A stretch of 64,000 nt of DNA, from the NCBI GenBank assembly GCA_963811055.1, contig CAWEPQ010000019.1, forward strand, positions 372,001 through 436,000. Direction: 5' to 3'. Under the pieces are notes generated by a model, which was not told where the DNA came from, did no database searches, and saw nothing but the letters and a program-made list of their open reading frames with translations. Positions 47,021-54,479 of this stretch are shown in pieces. Every line of letters begins with the position of its first letter. The first letter of the stretch is position 1. Position numbers and translations under genes: made by a program. This DNA comes from JACVRW01 sp963811055. Its GTDB lineage: Bacteria > Actinomycetota > Thermoleophilia > Solirubrobacterales > Thermoleophilaceae.

Positions 47021-48978
47021 AACTCGCGCTCCAGCACCACGGCATCGGCACCCGCCACGGCGTTCCAGCCGGGAGGGACCACCAGCGTGGACCCGTCGAG
47101 CTCGAAGATCGCGGGCCCGGCCAGCCGCGCCTCCCCGGGGCCGAGCACGCGCGCCTCGTGCTCGTGGCCCGCGACAACCACGCGGCGCGTGTCGCGCTCG
47201 GCGGCGGCGTCCGCGGCGCTCGGGCGCGGCTCGGGTCCGGGCGTGGCCGCGGTCACGCGCACGGTCACCAGCTCGAGCTCCGCATCCTGGTCGCGGTAGC
47301 CGTAGCGGGTCTCGTGGGCCTGATCGAACTCGCGTCGCAGGGTGGCCACCGAAGCATCCGGCGCCGCCTCCACCGGGAGCTCGAAGGCCTGGCCGGCGTA
47401 CCGCAGCTCATAGGTGGCCCGCAGCTCCGCGTCCGGCTCGTCCAGGTCATCGCAGGCGCGCGTGGTGAGCCGGTCGAGCGCGGCCGCGAGGCTCTCCTGC
47501 GTCAGCTCCGCCCCTACCAGGAGCACGCTCTCGACCACGTCACGGCGGTGCTCGGAGAGCACGAGTCCGAGCGCTGACAGCACCCCGCCGGTGTTCGGAA
47601 CGATCACGCGCCGCATCTCGAGCTCGTCGGCGATCTCGGCGGCGTGAAGCGGGCCGGCGCCTCCGAAGGCGACCAGGGCGAGGTCCCGCGGGTCGATCCC
47701 GCGCTCGACGGTGACCACGCGCACGGCCGAGGCCATCTCGCTGTTGGCCACGCGCACGATCCCGAGCGCGGCATCCACCGGGTCGAGGTCCAGCTCGCGG
47801 GCCAGCGACGTGACGGCTCGCTCCGCAGCATCGCGGTCCAGCTCGACGCCGCCTGCCAGAGGCGACCCGCCGTCGAGGCGGCCCAGAAGCAGGTTGGCGT
47901 CGGTCACCGTCGGCAGCTCGCCGCCGCGTCCGTAACAGGCGGGCCCGGGGTGCGCCCCGGCCGAGCGCGGGCCCACCCGCAGAGCGCCGCCGGCGTCGCG
48001 CCAGGCGATCGACCCGCCTCCGGCCCCCACGGTGTGCACGTCCACCATCGGCAGCGCCAGCGCGCGACCGCCCACCGCCCGGCCCATGCCCACCGCGGCG
48101 CCACCGCCGAGCGTCAGCGACACGTCGCAGGAGGTGCCGCCCATGTCGAGCCCCACGGCATCCCCGTGGCCGGCGCCCGTGGCCGCCCGGGCGGCCCCGA
48201 CGGCGCCCCCGGCCGGGCCCGAGAGCACCGTCCATGCTGCGTGCCGCCCCGCGGTGGCCGCGTCGGCGGCGCCGCCGCTCGACAGCATTACCTCGGGCTC
48301 CGGCAGGCCGGCCTGCTCGCAGCGCTCCACCAGCCGCTCCAGGTAGCCGCGCAACAGCGGCGACAGGGCGGCGTCCACCACCGTGGTCGCGCAGCGCTCG
48401 TACTCCCGGAACACCCCCGCCGTCTCGTGCGAGGTGGACACATGCACGCCGGGATGGGCGCGCTCCACGAGCGCGGCGGCGCGCCGCTCGTGGTCCGGGT
48501 GCCGGAAGCCCCAGAGCAGGCACACGGCGGCGGACTCGATCTCGAGACCCTCGAGCTGCTCCGCCAGCGACTGCTCGTCCAGCTCGCGCAGCACGCCGTC
48601 CGGGCCTGTGCGCTCCGGAACCGCCACGCGCAGCTCCGCGGGCACCAGCGGCGGGGGGTGGGAGGCGCAGAGCCGGTAGAGCTCGGCGCGCGCCTGCCTG
48701 CCGAGCTCCTCGATGTCCGTGAACCCCTCGGTGGCGAGCAGCGCGGTGCGCGCCACCCGCCCCTCGAGCAGAGCGTTGGTGGCCACGGTCATCCCGTGAA
48801 CGAAGCGCTCCACCTGCTCGGGCCGGGCGCCGGCTCGATCGAGCGCCTCGCCCACCGCCTGCAGGACCCCCTCCGACTGGTCCTCCGGAGTGGTGGGCGC
48901 CTTGGCGGTGACCAGGGCGTCCGGCGTGAGCAGCGCGGCGTCGGTGAAGGTGCCGCCGACGTCCACGCCCAGGATCAC
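47017..48978 (-). CDS. hyuA: Hydantoinase A/oxoprolinase family subunit
   Basis: 653 residues from GTG. ASKHA-type ATPase: ILGVDVGGTFTDAALLTPD, FVHGMTVATNALLEGRVARTALLATEGF, ASHPPPLVPAELRVAVPER, STSHETAGVFREYERCATTVVDAALSP, GDAVGLDMGGTSCDVSL, SIAWRDAGGALRVGPRSAGAHPGPACYGRGG and DLALVAFGGAGPLHAAEIADEL. It is the ATP-binding partner of HyuB. First gene of hyuA-hyuB-dehydrogenase; REP-like copy C lies just upstream. Confidence 0.93.
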   Translation of the reverse strand: MILGVDVGGTFTDAALLTPDALVTAKAPTTPEDQSEGVLQAVGEALDRAGARPEQVERFVHGMTVATNALLEGRVARTALLATEGFTDIEELGRQARAELYRLCASHPPPLVPAELRVAVPERTGPDGVLRELDEQSLAEQLEGLEIESAAVCLLWGFRHPDHERRAAALVERAHPGVHVSTSHETAGVFREYERCATTVVDAALSPLLRGYLERLVERCEQAGLPEPEVMLSSGGAADAATAGRHAAWTVLSGPAGGAVGAARAATGAGHGDAVGLDMGGTSCDVSLTLGGGAAVGMGRAVGGRALALPMVDVHTVGAGGGSIAWRDAGGALRVGPRSAGAHPGPACYGRGGELPTVTDANLLLGRLDGGSPLAGGVELDRDAAERAVTSLARELDLDPVDAALGIVRVANSEMASAVRVVTVERGIDPRDLALVAFGGAGPLHAAEIADELEMRRVIVPNTGGVLSALGLVLSEHRRDVVESVLLVGAELTQESLAAALDRLTTRACDDLDEPDAELRATYELRYAGQAFELPVEAAPDASVATLRREFDQAHETRYGYRDQDAELELVTVRVTAATPGPEPRPSAADAAAERDTRRVVVAGHEHEARVLGPGEARLAGPAIFELDGSTLVVPPGWNAVAGADAVVLEREL

Positions 48979-49008
48979 GGGCGGGACGCTACGGCGTACG
49001 GCGCTTTT

Positions 49009-49042
49009 GCGGAAGCATCCGGCTCGGCCGGATGCGCACCGA
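49009..49042. repeat. REP-like palindromic repeat, copy C with compensatory change
   Basis: 34 nt: GCGGAAGC, arms GCATCCGGC / GCCGGATGC around TCG, then GCACCGA. Compared with copies A and B, the third stem pair is T-A instead of G-C on both arms, so pairing is preserved. Between the DUF5763-like gene and hyuA. Confidence 0.8.
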
Positions 49043-49046
49043 TGGT

Positions 49047-49469
49047 CTAAGCCGCTGCTACCTCGAAGTCTTCCTCGAGATGCTTGTGCGACGGGCAGTA
49101 CTTGCCGCCGGGCAGAGGGACACGCTGGCAGGGGGTTCCCCGCCGCGTGCTCGCGTGGCAGCAGGCGGGACTGCCGTCGAAGGTCACGCCGGTGCGGAGC
49201 TGGCTGTCCACGTACTCGGTGGCCAGCTGGATGTGCTTCTCCACCAGGCGGTAGACGCGCATCTGGTCCGCGATCGGGAAGAAGTGGCGAACGTCGGCGA
49301 ACAGTGTGTGCACCGGCCGTGCGAAGTAGTGCCGGTCGAGGGCGAGCCTCTCCATGGACGCCTCGCAGGCGCGCAGGAAACGCTGACGTGTGATGGCTGG
49401 ATCCTCACCCTTCGTGGCGACGACGGATGTGGACAGCTCCCGATAGATCGAGCGACTGAACTGGTACAC
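49047..49469 (-). CDS. Protein of unknown function with C-terminal Cys/His zinc motif
   Basis: 140 residues from GTG, with a near-perfect ribosome site AAGGAGG five bases upstream, unusual in this window. The N-terminal 90 residues are helical (SRSIYRELSTSVVA, RQRFLRACEASMERLALDRHYFARPVHTLFADVRHFFP). The C-terminus CCHASTRRGTPCQRVPLP plus GGKYCPSHKH matches the small C-x(n)-TRRGTPC-x(n)-YC-x-x-H zinc module seen in several families (DUF5763-like). Function unknown; zinc or nucleic-acid binding is plausible. The upstream region is relatively A+T-rich and contains hairpins. Confidence 0.7.
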   Translation of the reverse strand: MYQFSRSIYRELSTSVVATKGEDPAITRQRFLRACEASMERLALDRHYFARPVHTLFADVRHFFPIADQMRVYRLVEKHIQLATEYVDSQLRTGVTFDGSPACCHASTRRGTPCQRVPLPGGKYCPSHKHLEEDFEVAAA

Positions 49470-49605
49470 CGGGCCCTCCTTACCCCTGAGCGGTGTCAGC
49501 GCCTGTGAATTCTTTTTCCCCGCCTAAGGCCATTGAAACGCCTGCGGATGAAGCACTGACGAAGCTCACATTAAGCTGGAATTACCGCATTCGCAAGCGT
49601 CTCAA

Positions 49606-49687
49606 CCCCTCTGGAGGGGCGAAGTTTGGCCAGTCTGCAGCGGTTTTTCCGCTTGGCGAGCCGAGGAGAGTGACCGATCGGTCTCTC
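49606..49687. other. Hairpin-rich intergenic segment between two minus-strand genes
   Basis: Within the gene-free 49470-49692 stretch lie CCCCT-CTGG-AGGGG (49606-49619), AGCGG-TTTTT-CCGCT near 49639, and a 12-base palindrome GACCGATCGGTC (49672-49683) with partly symmetric flanks. They follow the flavin reductase stop and may end that transcript. The GACCGATCGGTC core also resembles TetR-type operators, but no regulator gene is adjacent. The segment is less G+C-rich than its surroundings. Confidence 0.4.
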
Positions 49688-49692
49688 AGCGC

Positions 49693-50187
49693 TCACTCAG
49701 TTTCGAGCCGCAGCAACCAGTCCATCCGCCGGCGGGCGTAGAGCAGCGGCGCGCCGTCCTCGAGACGGCCGCGCTCGATGTCGCCCACGAGGATGGTGTG
49801 GTCGTACTGCGAGAAGCTCGCGGCGCGCCGGCAGCGCAGGTAGGCGAGCGTCCCCTGCAGCTCGGGCACATCGTCGTCCCAGCGCCAGTCGAGCCCGGCG
49901 AACTTGTCGTCGCCCTTGCCGGCGAACAGGTGGGCGAGGTCGCTCTCGTCGGCACGGAGGATGTGCACGCCGAAGTGCTCGCATCCCACGAGCGCCTCGT
50001 GGCAGCGCGAGGCGTGGCTGATCGAGGCGAGCAGCGAGGGCGGGTGGGCGCTGTAGGAGGTGACCGACGTGGCGGCCAGGCCGCAGGGCTGCCCGTCGGG
50101 CTTGCGCGCCGCGATCACGGCCACACCGGAGGCCAGCGAGGACATCGCCTCGACGAAGATCTCGTGGACTTCGCGGTCGTCGGTCAT
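49693..50187 (-). CDS. Flavin reductase-like domain protein
   Basis: 164 residues: EIFVEAMSSLASGVAVIAARKPDGQPCGLAATSVTSYSAHPPSLLASI, SHASRCHEAL, FGVHILRADESDLAHLFAGKGDDKF and TLAYLRCRRAASFSQYDHTILVGDIERG. This is the FMN-binding flavin reductase split barrel that supplies reduced flavin to monooxygenases or reduces FMN/FAD. Its ATG overlaps the nadB stop (ATGA). Pairing with L-aspartate oxidase is unusual; it could reoxidise or supply flavin, but this is inference. Confidence 0.88.
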   Translation of the reverse strand: MTDDREVHEIFVEAMSSLASGVAVIAARKPDGQPCGLAATSVTSYSAHPPSLLASISHASRCHEALVGCEHFGVHILRADESDLAHLFAGKGDDKFAGLDWRWDDDVPELQGTLAYLRCRRAASFSQYDHTILVGDIERGRLEDGAPLLYARRRMDWLLRLETE

Positions 50188-51635
50188 GTCCAGGTCTCGA
50201 ACGCGGGAGCGAGGTTGCCGCCGACCAGGTTATGCGTGCGATCGAGCTCCGGGTCGGTGGCCGGATGGTCGGTGCGCTGGTGGGCGCCACGGCTCTCCTC
50301 GCGGGCCAGGCATGCCGTGGCGATCAGGCGGGCGAGCGGGAACGGGTCGAGCAAGAGCCGGCGCAGGCCCTCCGCGTCGCGCTGGAGCCCGGCGTGGCGC
50401 CAGAGGGCCGCGCGCGTGGCGTCCGGGGGGAGCGCCGGCTGGCCGGGCGCCGGGGCGCCCCCGGGAGAGGCCGGGGGCTCGGGCTCCGCACACGCGGCGA
50501 GCGCCGCGCGCCGGCCGTAGACGAAGCACTCGGCCAGCGAGTTGGAAGCAAGACGGTTGGCTCCGTGGAGACCACTGCACGCGCTCTCTCCCACGGCGTA
50601 CAGGCCGGGGAGCGTGGAACGCCCGTCGAGGTCGGTGGCCACCCCGCCCATCGTGTAGTGGGCCGCCGGCGCCACGGGCACCGGGTCGCGCTCGGGATCG
50701 ATCCCCACCTCCGCGAGGGCGGCGGCGATGTTCGGGAAGCGCCCCAGGTCGATGCCTCTCAGGTCGAGCCCGACCGCCCGCTCACCGCTGCGGGCCAGCT
50801 CGGCCTCGATCGCGAGCGCCACGTGGTCGCGCGGTGCAAGCTCGTCCACGAAGCGCTCGCCCTGGGCGTCGAGCAACTTGGCGCCCTCGCCGCGCACCGC
50901 CTCGGTGATGAGGAACCCGTCGCGCACGCCGCCGGTGCGCAGCGCGGTGGGGTGGAACTGGAGGAACTCGAGGTCGGCCAGCCGCGCTCCGGCGGCCTCC
51001 GCGAGGCCCAGCCCGGCGCCGATCGCCCCCGCCGGGTTGGTGGTGCGCTCCCAGAGGGCCGCCATGCCGCCGGTGGCGAGCACCGTGGCGCGCACGAGCA
51101 CCGGCAGCTCGCCGCCGTCGCGGCGTCGCGCCAGCAGTCCGATGCAGCGGCCGTCGAGAGTCCAGAGCGCCACGCACGCGGCGGGCTCGAGCACCTGGAT
51201 CCGCTCGTGCATGGCCGCCTTGGCGGACAGCTCGCGGGTGATGCGGCGACCGGTGGCGGACCCGCCGGCGTGCACGATCCGGCGCAGCGAGTGGCCGCCC
51301 TCGAGCCCGAGCGCCAGGTTGCCGCGGCGGTCGGCATCGAAGGTCACGCCCAGCGCCTCCAGCTCGTGCACCCGCGCCGGCGACTCCTCGCAGAGCACGC
51401 GCACGGCGCTCTCGCGGGCCGCGCCACGGCCGGCGGCCAGCGTGTCGGCCACGTGCAGCTCCGGGGTGTCGCCCTCGCCGAGCGCCGCGGCGATTCCGCC
51501 CTGGGCCCAGAAGCTGGCCGTCTGCGCCAGCGGGGAGCGGCTTACCAGCGCGACGCTGGCGCCGAGGTCGGCGGCCACCAGGGCGGCGAAGAGCCCCGCC
51601 GCGCCTGCGCCGACAACGGCGACGTCGGCACGCAT
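50184..51635 (-). CDS. nadB: L-aspartate oxidase
   Basis: 483 residues from ATG at 51633-51635. FAD site VAVVGAGAAGLFAALVAADLGASVALVSRSP, then TASFWAQGGIAAALGEGD, GHSLRRIVHAGGSATGRRITREL, LEFLQFHPTALRTGG, GFLITEAVRGEGAKLLDAQGERFVDELAPRDHVALAI, AAHYTMGGVATDLDGRSTLPGLYAVGE and GLHGANRLASNSLAECFVYGRRAA. It makes iminoaspartate in the first step of NAD synthesis. nadA and nadC are not nearby. The C-terminus is Pro/Gly-rich. Divergent from the deacetylase. Confidence 0.92.
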   Translation of the reverse strand: MRADVAVVGAGAAGLFAALVAADLGASVALVSRSPLAQTASFWAQGGIAAALGEGDTPELHVADTLAAGRGAARESAVRVLCEESPARVHELEALGVTFDADRRGNLALGLEGGHSLRRIVHAGGSATGRRITRELSAKAAMHERIQVLEPAACVALWTLDGRCIGLLARRRDGGELPVLVRATVLATGGMAALWERTTNPAGAIGAGLGLAEAAGARLADLEFLQFHPTALRTGGVRDGFLITEAVRGEGAKLLDAQGERFVDELAPRDHVALAIEAELARSGERAVGLDLRGIDLGRFPNIAAALAEVGIDPERDPVPVAPAAHYTMGGVATDLDGRSTLPGLYAVGESACSGLHGANRLASNSLAECFVYGRRAALAACAEPEPPASPGGAPAPGQPALPPDATRAALWRHAGLQRDAEGLRRLLLDPFPLARLIATACLAREESRGAHQRTDHPATDPELDRTHNLVGGNLAPAFETWT

Positions 51636-51685
51636 GGGCGTTTGGGGCGGGGCCTCCACGGCGCGGCGATACGGTACCGGCGCGC

Positions 51686-52675
51686 GTGCCGATCCTCTTC
51701 GCTCACCCATCATCGCTCGAGCACGACACCGGTCCCGGGCACCCGGAGCGCCCCGACCGCATCCGCGCGATCGAGGAGCGTCTCGGCGAGCGGGACTACC
51801 TCGGTTACGAGCGCCGCGAGGCGCCCGCCGCCGAGCGCGAGCAGCTGCTGGCCGTACACCCGTCCGAGCACGTGGAGGCGGTGCGGGAGCTGAGCGCGCG
51901 CGGCGGCGCCTTCGACCTGGACACTCCGCTGAGCCCCGGGTCGTGGGACGCGGCGCTACACGCCGCCGGAGGCGCGTGTGCGCTCGTGGAGTCGCTGCTT
52001 CGCGACGGCGAGCGGGTGGGCTTCTCGGCACTCCGGCCGCCGGGCCATCACTGCGAGCGCGCGCGGGCGATGGGCTTCTGCCTCATCGCGACCGTGTCGA
52101 TCGCCGCGCGCCACGCGCTGGACTCGCTCGGCGTGGACCGGGTGCTGGTGCTCGACTGGGACGTGCACCACGGCAATGGAACGAACGCGATCTTCCACTC
52201 CTCGCGCGAGGTGCTCTTCGCGAGCATCCACCAGTTCCCGTTCTATCCGGGCACCGGCCCGCTGGAGGATGTGGGCTCAGGAGACGGCGAGGGCTACTCG
52301 CTCAACCTGCCGGTGCCCGCGGGTGCCGGCGAGGACGTGTTCTGCGCGCTCGTGGAGCACGTGGTCCTGCCCGCGGCGCGCCAGTTCGACCCCGGCCTGG
52401 TGCTGATCTCGGCCGGGTACGACGCGCATCGCGACGACCCGTTGGGCGGCTGCACGCTCACCACGTCCTCGTTCGCGGAGCTCACGCGCCAGGTGCTGAC
52501 GCTCGGGGTGCCAGTCGGTGCGGTGCTCGAGGGCGGGTATGACCTGGCCGCCCTCGCCGATGGCGTGGCGGTCACGATGGAGACGCTCGCGGCGGGCGGC
52601 GAGCCGGGCTCCCACCCGGTCGAGCCGGTGACCGCGCGCGCCGTGCAGGCGCTCGGCCGCTACTGGGACCTCTAG
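51686..52675 (+). CDS. Histone deacetylase-family (AcuC/acetylpolyamine amidohydrolase-like) protein
   Basis: 329 residues from GTG. Class II-like HDAC fold: LFAHPSSLEHDTGPGHPERPDRI, FSALRPPGHHCERARAMGFCLI with tandem His121-His122, VLVLDWDVHHGNGTNAIF (metal ligands Asp159, His161), LISAGYDAHRDDPLGG with the further metal Asp, and VLEGGYDLAALADG. It would remove acetyl groups from lysine or polyamines with zinc. TACGGT lies about ten bases before the GTG. The stop shares CTAG with the convergent SPOR-protein gene. Confidence 0.9.
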   Translation: MPILFAHPSSLEHDTGPGHPERPDRIRAIEERLGERDYLGYERREAPAAEREQLLAVHPSEHVEAVRELSARGGAFDLDTPLSPGSWDAALHAAGGACALVESLLRDGERVGFSALRPPGHHCERARAMGFCLIATVSIAARHALDSLGVDRVLVLDWDVHHGNGTNAIFHSSREVLFASIHQFPFYPGTGPLEDVGSGDGEGYSLNLPVPAGAGEDVFCALVEHVVLPAARQFDPGLVLISAGYDAHRDDPLGGCTLTTSSFAELTRQVLTLGVPVGAVLEGGYDLAALADGVAVTMETLAAGGEPGSHPVEPVTARAVQALGRYWDL

Positions 52676-53454
52676 GGCGCGTTCGGCACTACCTGCTGCG
52701 GATAGGCGCCCTCGTAGCGGGCCCCGAGCTGTGCCGCCCGGCGCTCGGCGCGGGCGGCGGTGGGGAAATGGCCCGCGAACACGAGCCAGAAGCCCTCGCC
52801 GAGGTCCACGTAGTCGTCCGAGCGGAGCAGCCCCGCCTCGAGACCGGAGCGGGCCGCGTCCCATGCGACCTTGCGGGCGCCGGCCTCGTCGCTGGAGGTG
52901 ACGAGGATGACCGTGAACGCGTCCCGGTCCTCGGGCCAGGGCGCCAGCGCCACAGGCCCGTCGTCGCTCGACTGGCTGGCCCCGGCCACACCGCTCGAAG
53001 GGCTGTCCGAGCCGCCGGTCTTGGCGGCAGCGGGCTGAGCCGCGGCGGTGTCGGTCCCGCCGTCGTCGCTCGTGAGCTCCGAGACCGCGAAGCCGGCGGC
53101 CGCGGCGCCGAACAGGGCGATCACGGCGGCGAGCGCGACCAGCGGCGCGCGCCGTCGCCGCGGTCGTGGCACCGCGACGCCCAGCGTCTCCCCGCAGTTG
53201 AGGCACGCGAGCTGACCCGGCTCGGTGGCGGTGAAGCAGTGGGGGCACGGGAGCGACGGGCTCTCGGGCGCGGGCAGCCTGGCGTCGATCGCCTCCAGGG
53301 CCGAGGCCTTGGCCTGGAGCAGCTCGGGCGCGCGCCGGCCGCTGCGGTGCAGCTCGTAGACCAGCGCGCCCAGCTCCAGCAGGAGGGCTTCACGCGCCCG
53401 TGGCGAGGAGCCCGGGGCGGCGTCCGGAGTGGATCGCATCGGAGGCTTGTCCAT
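52672..53454 (-). CDS. Zinc-ribbon, single-span membrane protein with SPOR-like domain
   Basis: 260 residues from ATG at 53452-53454. Helical N-terminus (REALLLELGALVYELHRSG), zinc ribbon Cys70, Cys73, Cys84, Cys87 (LPCPHC, LACLNCGE), basic patch, one membrane span (LVALAAVIALFGAAAAGFAV, about 105-125), a Ser/Gly/Asp linker, and a SPOR-like C-terminus (AFTVILVTSS, WLVFAGHFPTAARAERRAAQL). SPOR domains bind denuded glycan strands at division sites; here the domain would face outside while the ribbon stays inside. Convergent with the deacetylase gene. Confidence 0.75.
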   Translation of the reverse strand: MDKPPMRSTPDAAPGSSPRAREALLLELGALVYELHRSGRRAPELLQAKASALEAIDARLPAPESPSLPCPHCFTATEPGQLACLNCGETLGVAVPRPRRRRAPLVALAAVIALFGAAAAGFAVSELTSDDGGTDTAAAQPAAAKTGGSDSPSSGVAGASQSSDDGPVALAPWPEDRDAFTVILVTSSDEAGARKVAWDAARSGLEAGLLRSDDYVDLGEGFWLVFAGHFPTAARAERRAAQLGARYEGAYPQQVVPNAP

Positions 53455-53489
53455 CGACGACAGCACGGCGGCGTGCTGGCGCCGCGGCA

Positions 53490-54479
53490 CTATACGCGCA
53501 GGGTCTGACCGACTATCTCGAGCAGCCCGTCCCGACGGCTCTGCATGGGGAACGCGGTGAGGATCCGCTCGCGCGCCCGCGCTCCCGCCTCGGGGCCGAG
53601 CTCGAGCGCCCTCCGGATGCCCGCCGCCACGTCCTCGGGCCGCTGATCCTCGATCAGCACGCCGGCGTCGCCCACCACCTCGGGCATGGCGGTCACGTTC
53701 ATCACCACCGGCACGCAGCCGGCTAGCATCGCCTCGGCCACGGCCAGGCCGAAGCCCTCGTGGCGCGACGCCTGCACGTACACCGAGGCGCGTCCGTACA
53801 TCGCGTGAAGGTCCTCGTCCGAGAGCCAGCCGGTGAACTCGACGTTCTCGCCCGCGAGCGCGCGCAGCTCCTCGATGGCGTCGTCGTGCCAGCGCCCCAC
53901 GAACACGAAGCGCACATCCGGCAGGGCGGCGGCAGCCGCCACGAACGGGCGGTGCCCCTTCTGCTCCAGTGTCGAGCGCACCAGGTGGCCGACCGTCAGC
54001 GCCAGCGGCTCCTTCGGTCCGGGTGGGAGCTCGCCGAACGGGTCCGGCACGCCGTGATGCAGCACCGTCACGCGCGCCGGCGGGATCGGGGTGTTGCGCT
54101 CGATCTCGCTCCGGCTGTACTCCGAGTTCGTGACGAGGCGGGTGGCCCGCCGCATGATCCAGCGGCTGGCCCAGCGCCGCAGACCGCCCTGCTGGTAGCC
54201 GTAGCCGATGTCCGGCATGTTGGCCGTGTCGAAGCCGCCGATGATCATCACCGACGGCTTGCGCAGCAGCCAGGCCAGCGTGACCGGGAGGAACGTGTGC
54301 CAGGAGGCGAACCAGCCGAATACCAGGTCGGCCCTCAGCACTCCCCTGATCACGTGGTCGATTCGCGGCACGCGCCCGGGCTGGTACAGGTCCTCGACCT
54401 CGTAGCGCTCGGCAAGGATCGCGCGGTCGATCGCCACGAAGCTCGCCTTGCGGCTGTGCACGTAGAGGACGCGCGTCAC
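53490..54479 (-). CDS. GT4-type glycosyltransferase
   Basis: 329 residues from GTG overlapping the asnB stop (GTGA). GT-B fold: VIRGVLRADLVFGWFASWHTFLPVTLAWLLRK, NSEYSRSEIERNTPIPPARVTVLHHGVPD, FVFVGRWHDDAIEELRAL, and the GT4 nucleotide-sugar region ASRHEGFGLAVAEAMLAGCVPVVMN with the E-x7-E motif. It would transfer a sugar to a lipid, protein or glycan in the cytoplasm. With the asparagine-synthetase-like gene it may modify a cell-surface polymer; no other glycan genes are in the window. Confidence 0.85.
   Translation of the reverse strand: MTRVLYVHSRKASFVAIDRAILAERYEVEDLYQPGRVPRIDHVIRGVLRADLVFGWFASWHTFLPVTLAWLLRKPSVMIIGGFDTANMPDIGYGYQQGGLRRWASRWIMRRATRLVTNSEYSRSEIERNTPIPPARVTVLHHGVPDPFGELPPGPKEPLALTVGHLVRSTLEQKGHRPFVAAAAALPDVRFVFVGRWHDDAIEELRALAGENVEFTGWLSDEDLHAMYGRASVYVQASRHEGFGLAVAEAMLAGCVPVVMNVTAMPEVVGDAGVLIEDQRPEDVAAGIRRALELGPEAGARARERILTAFPMQSRRDGLLEIVGQTLRV

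Noticed and set aside
49493..49741. 82-codon plus-strand frame in the less G+C-rich gap
   Set aside because: It runs into the 3' end of the flavin reductase gene antisense, has no ribosome site, and its residues show no domain.
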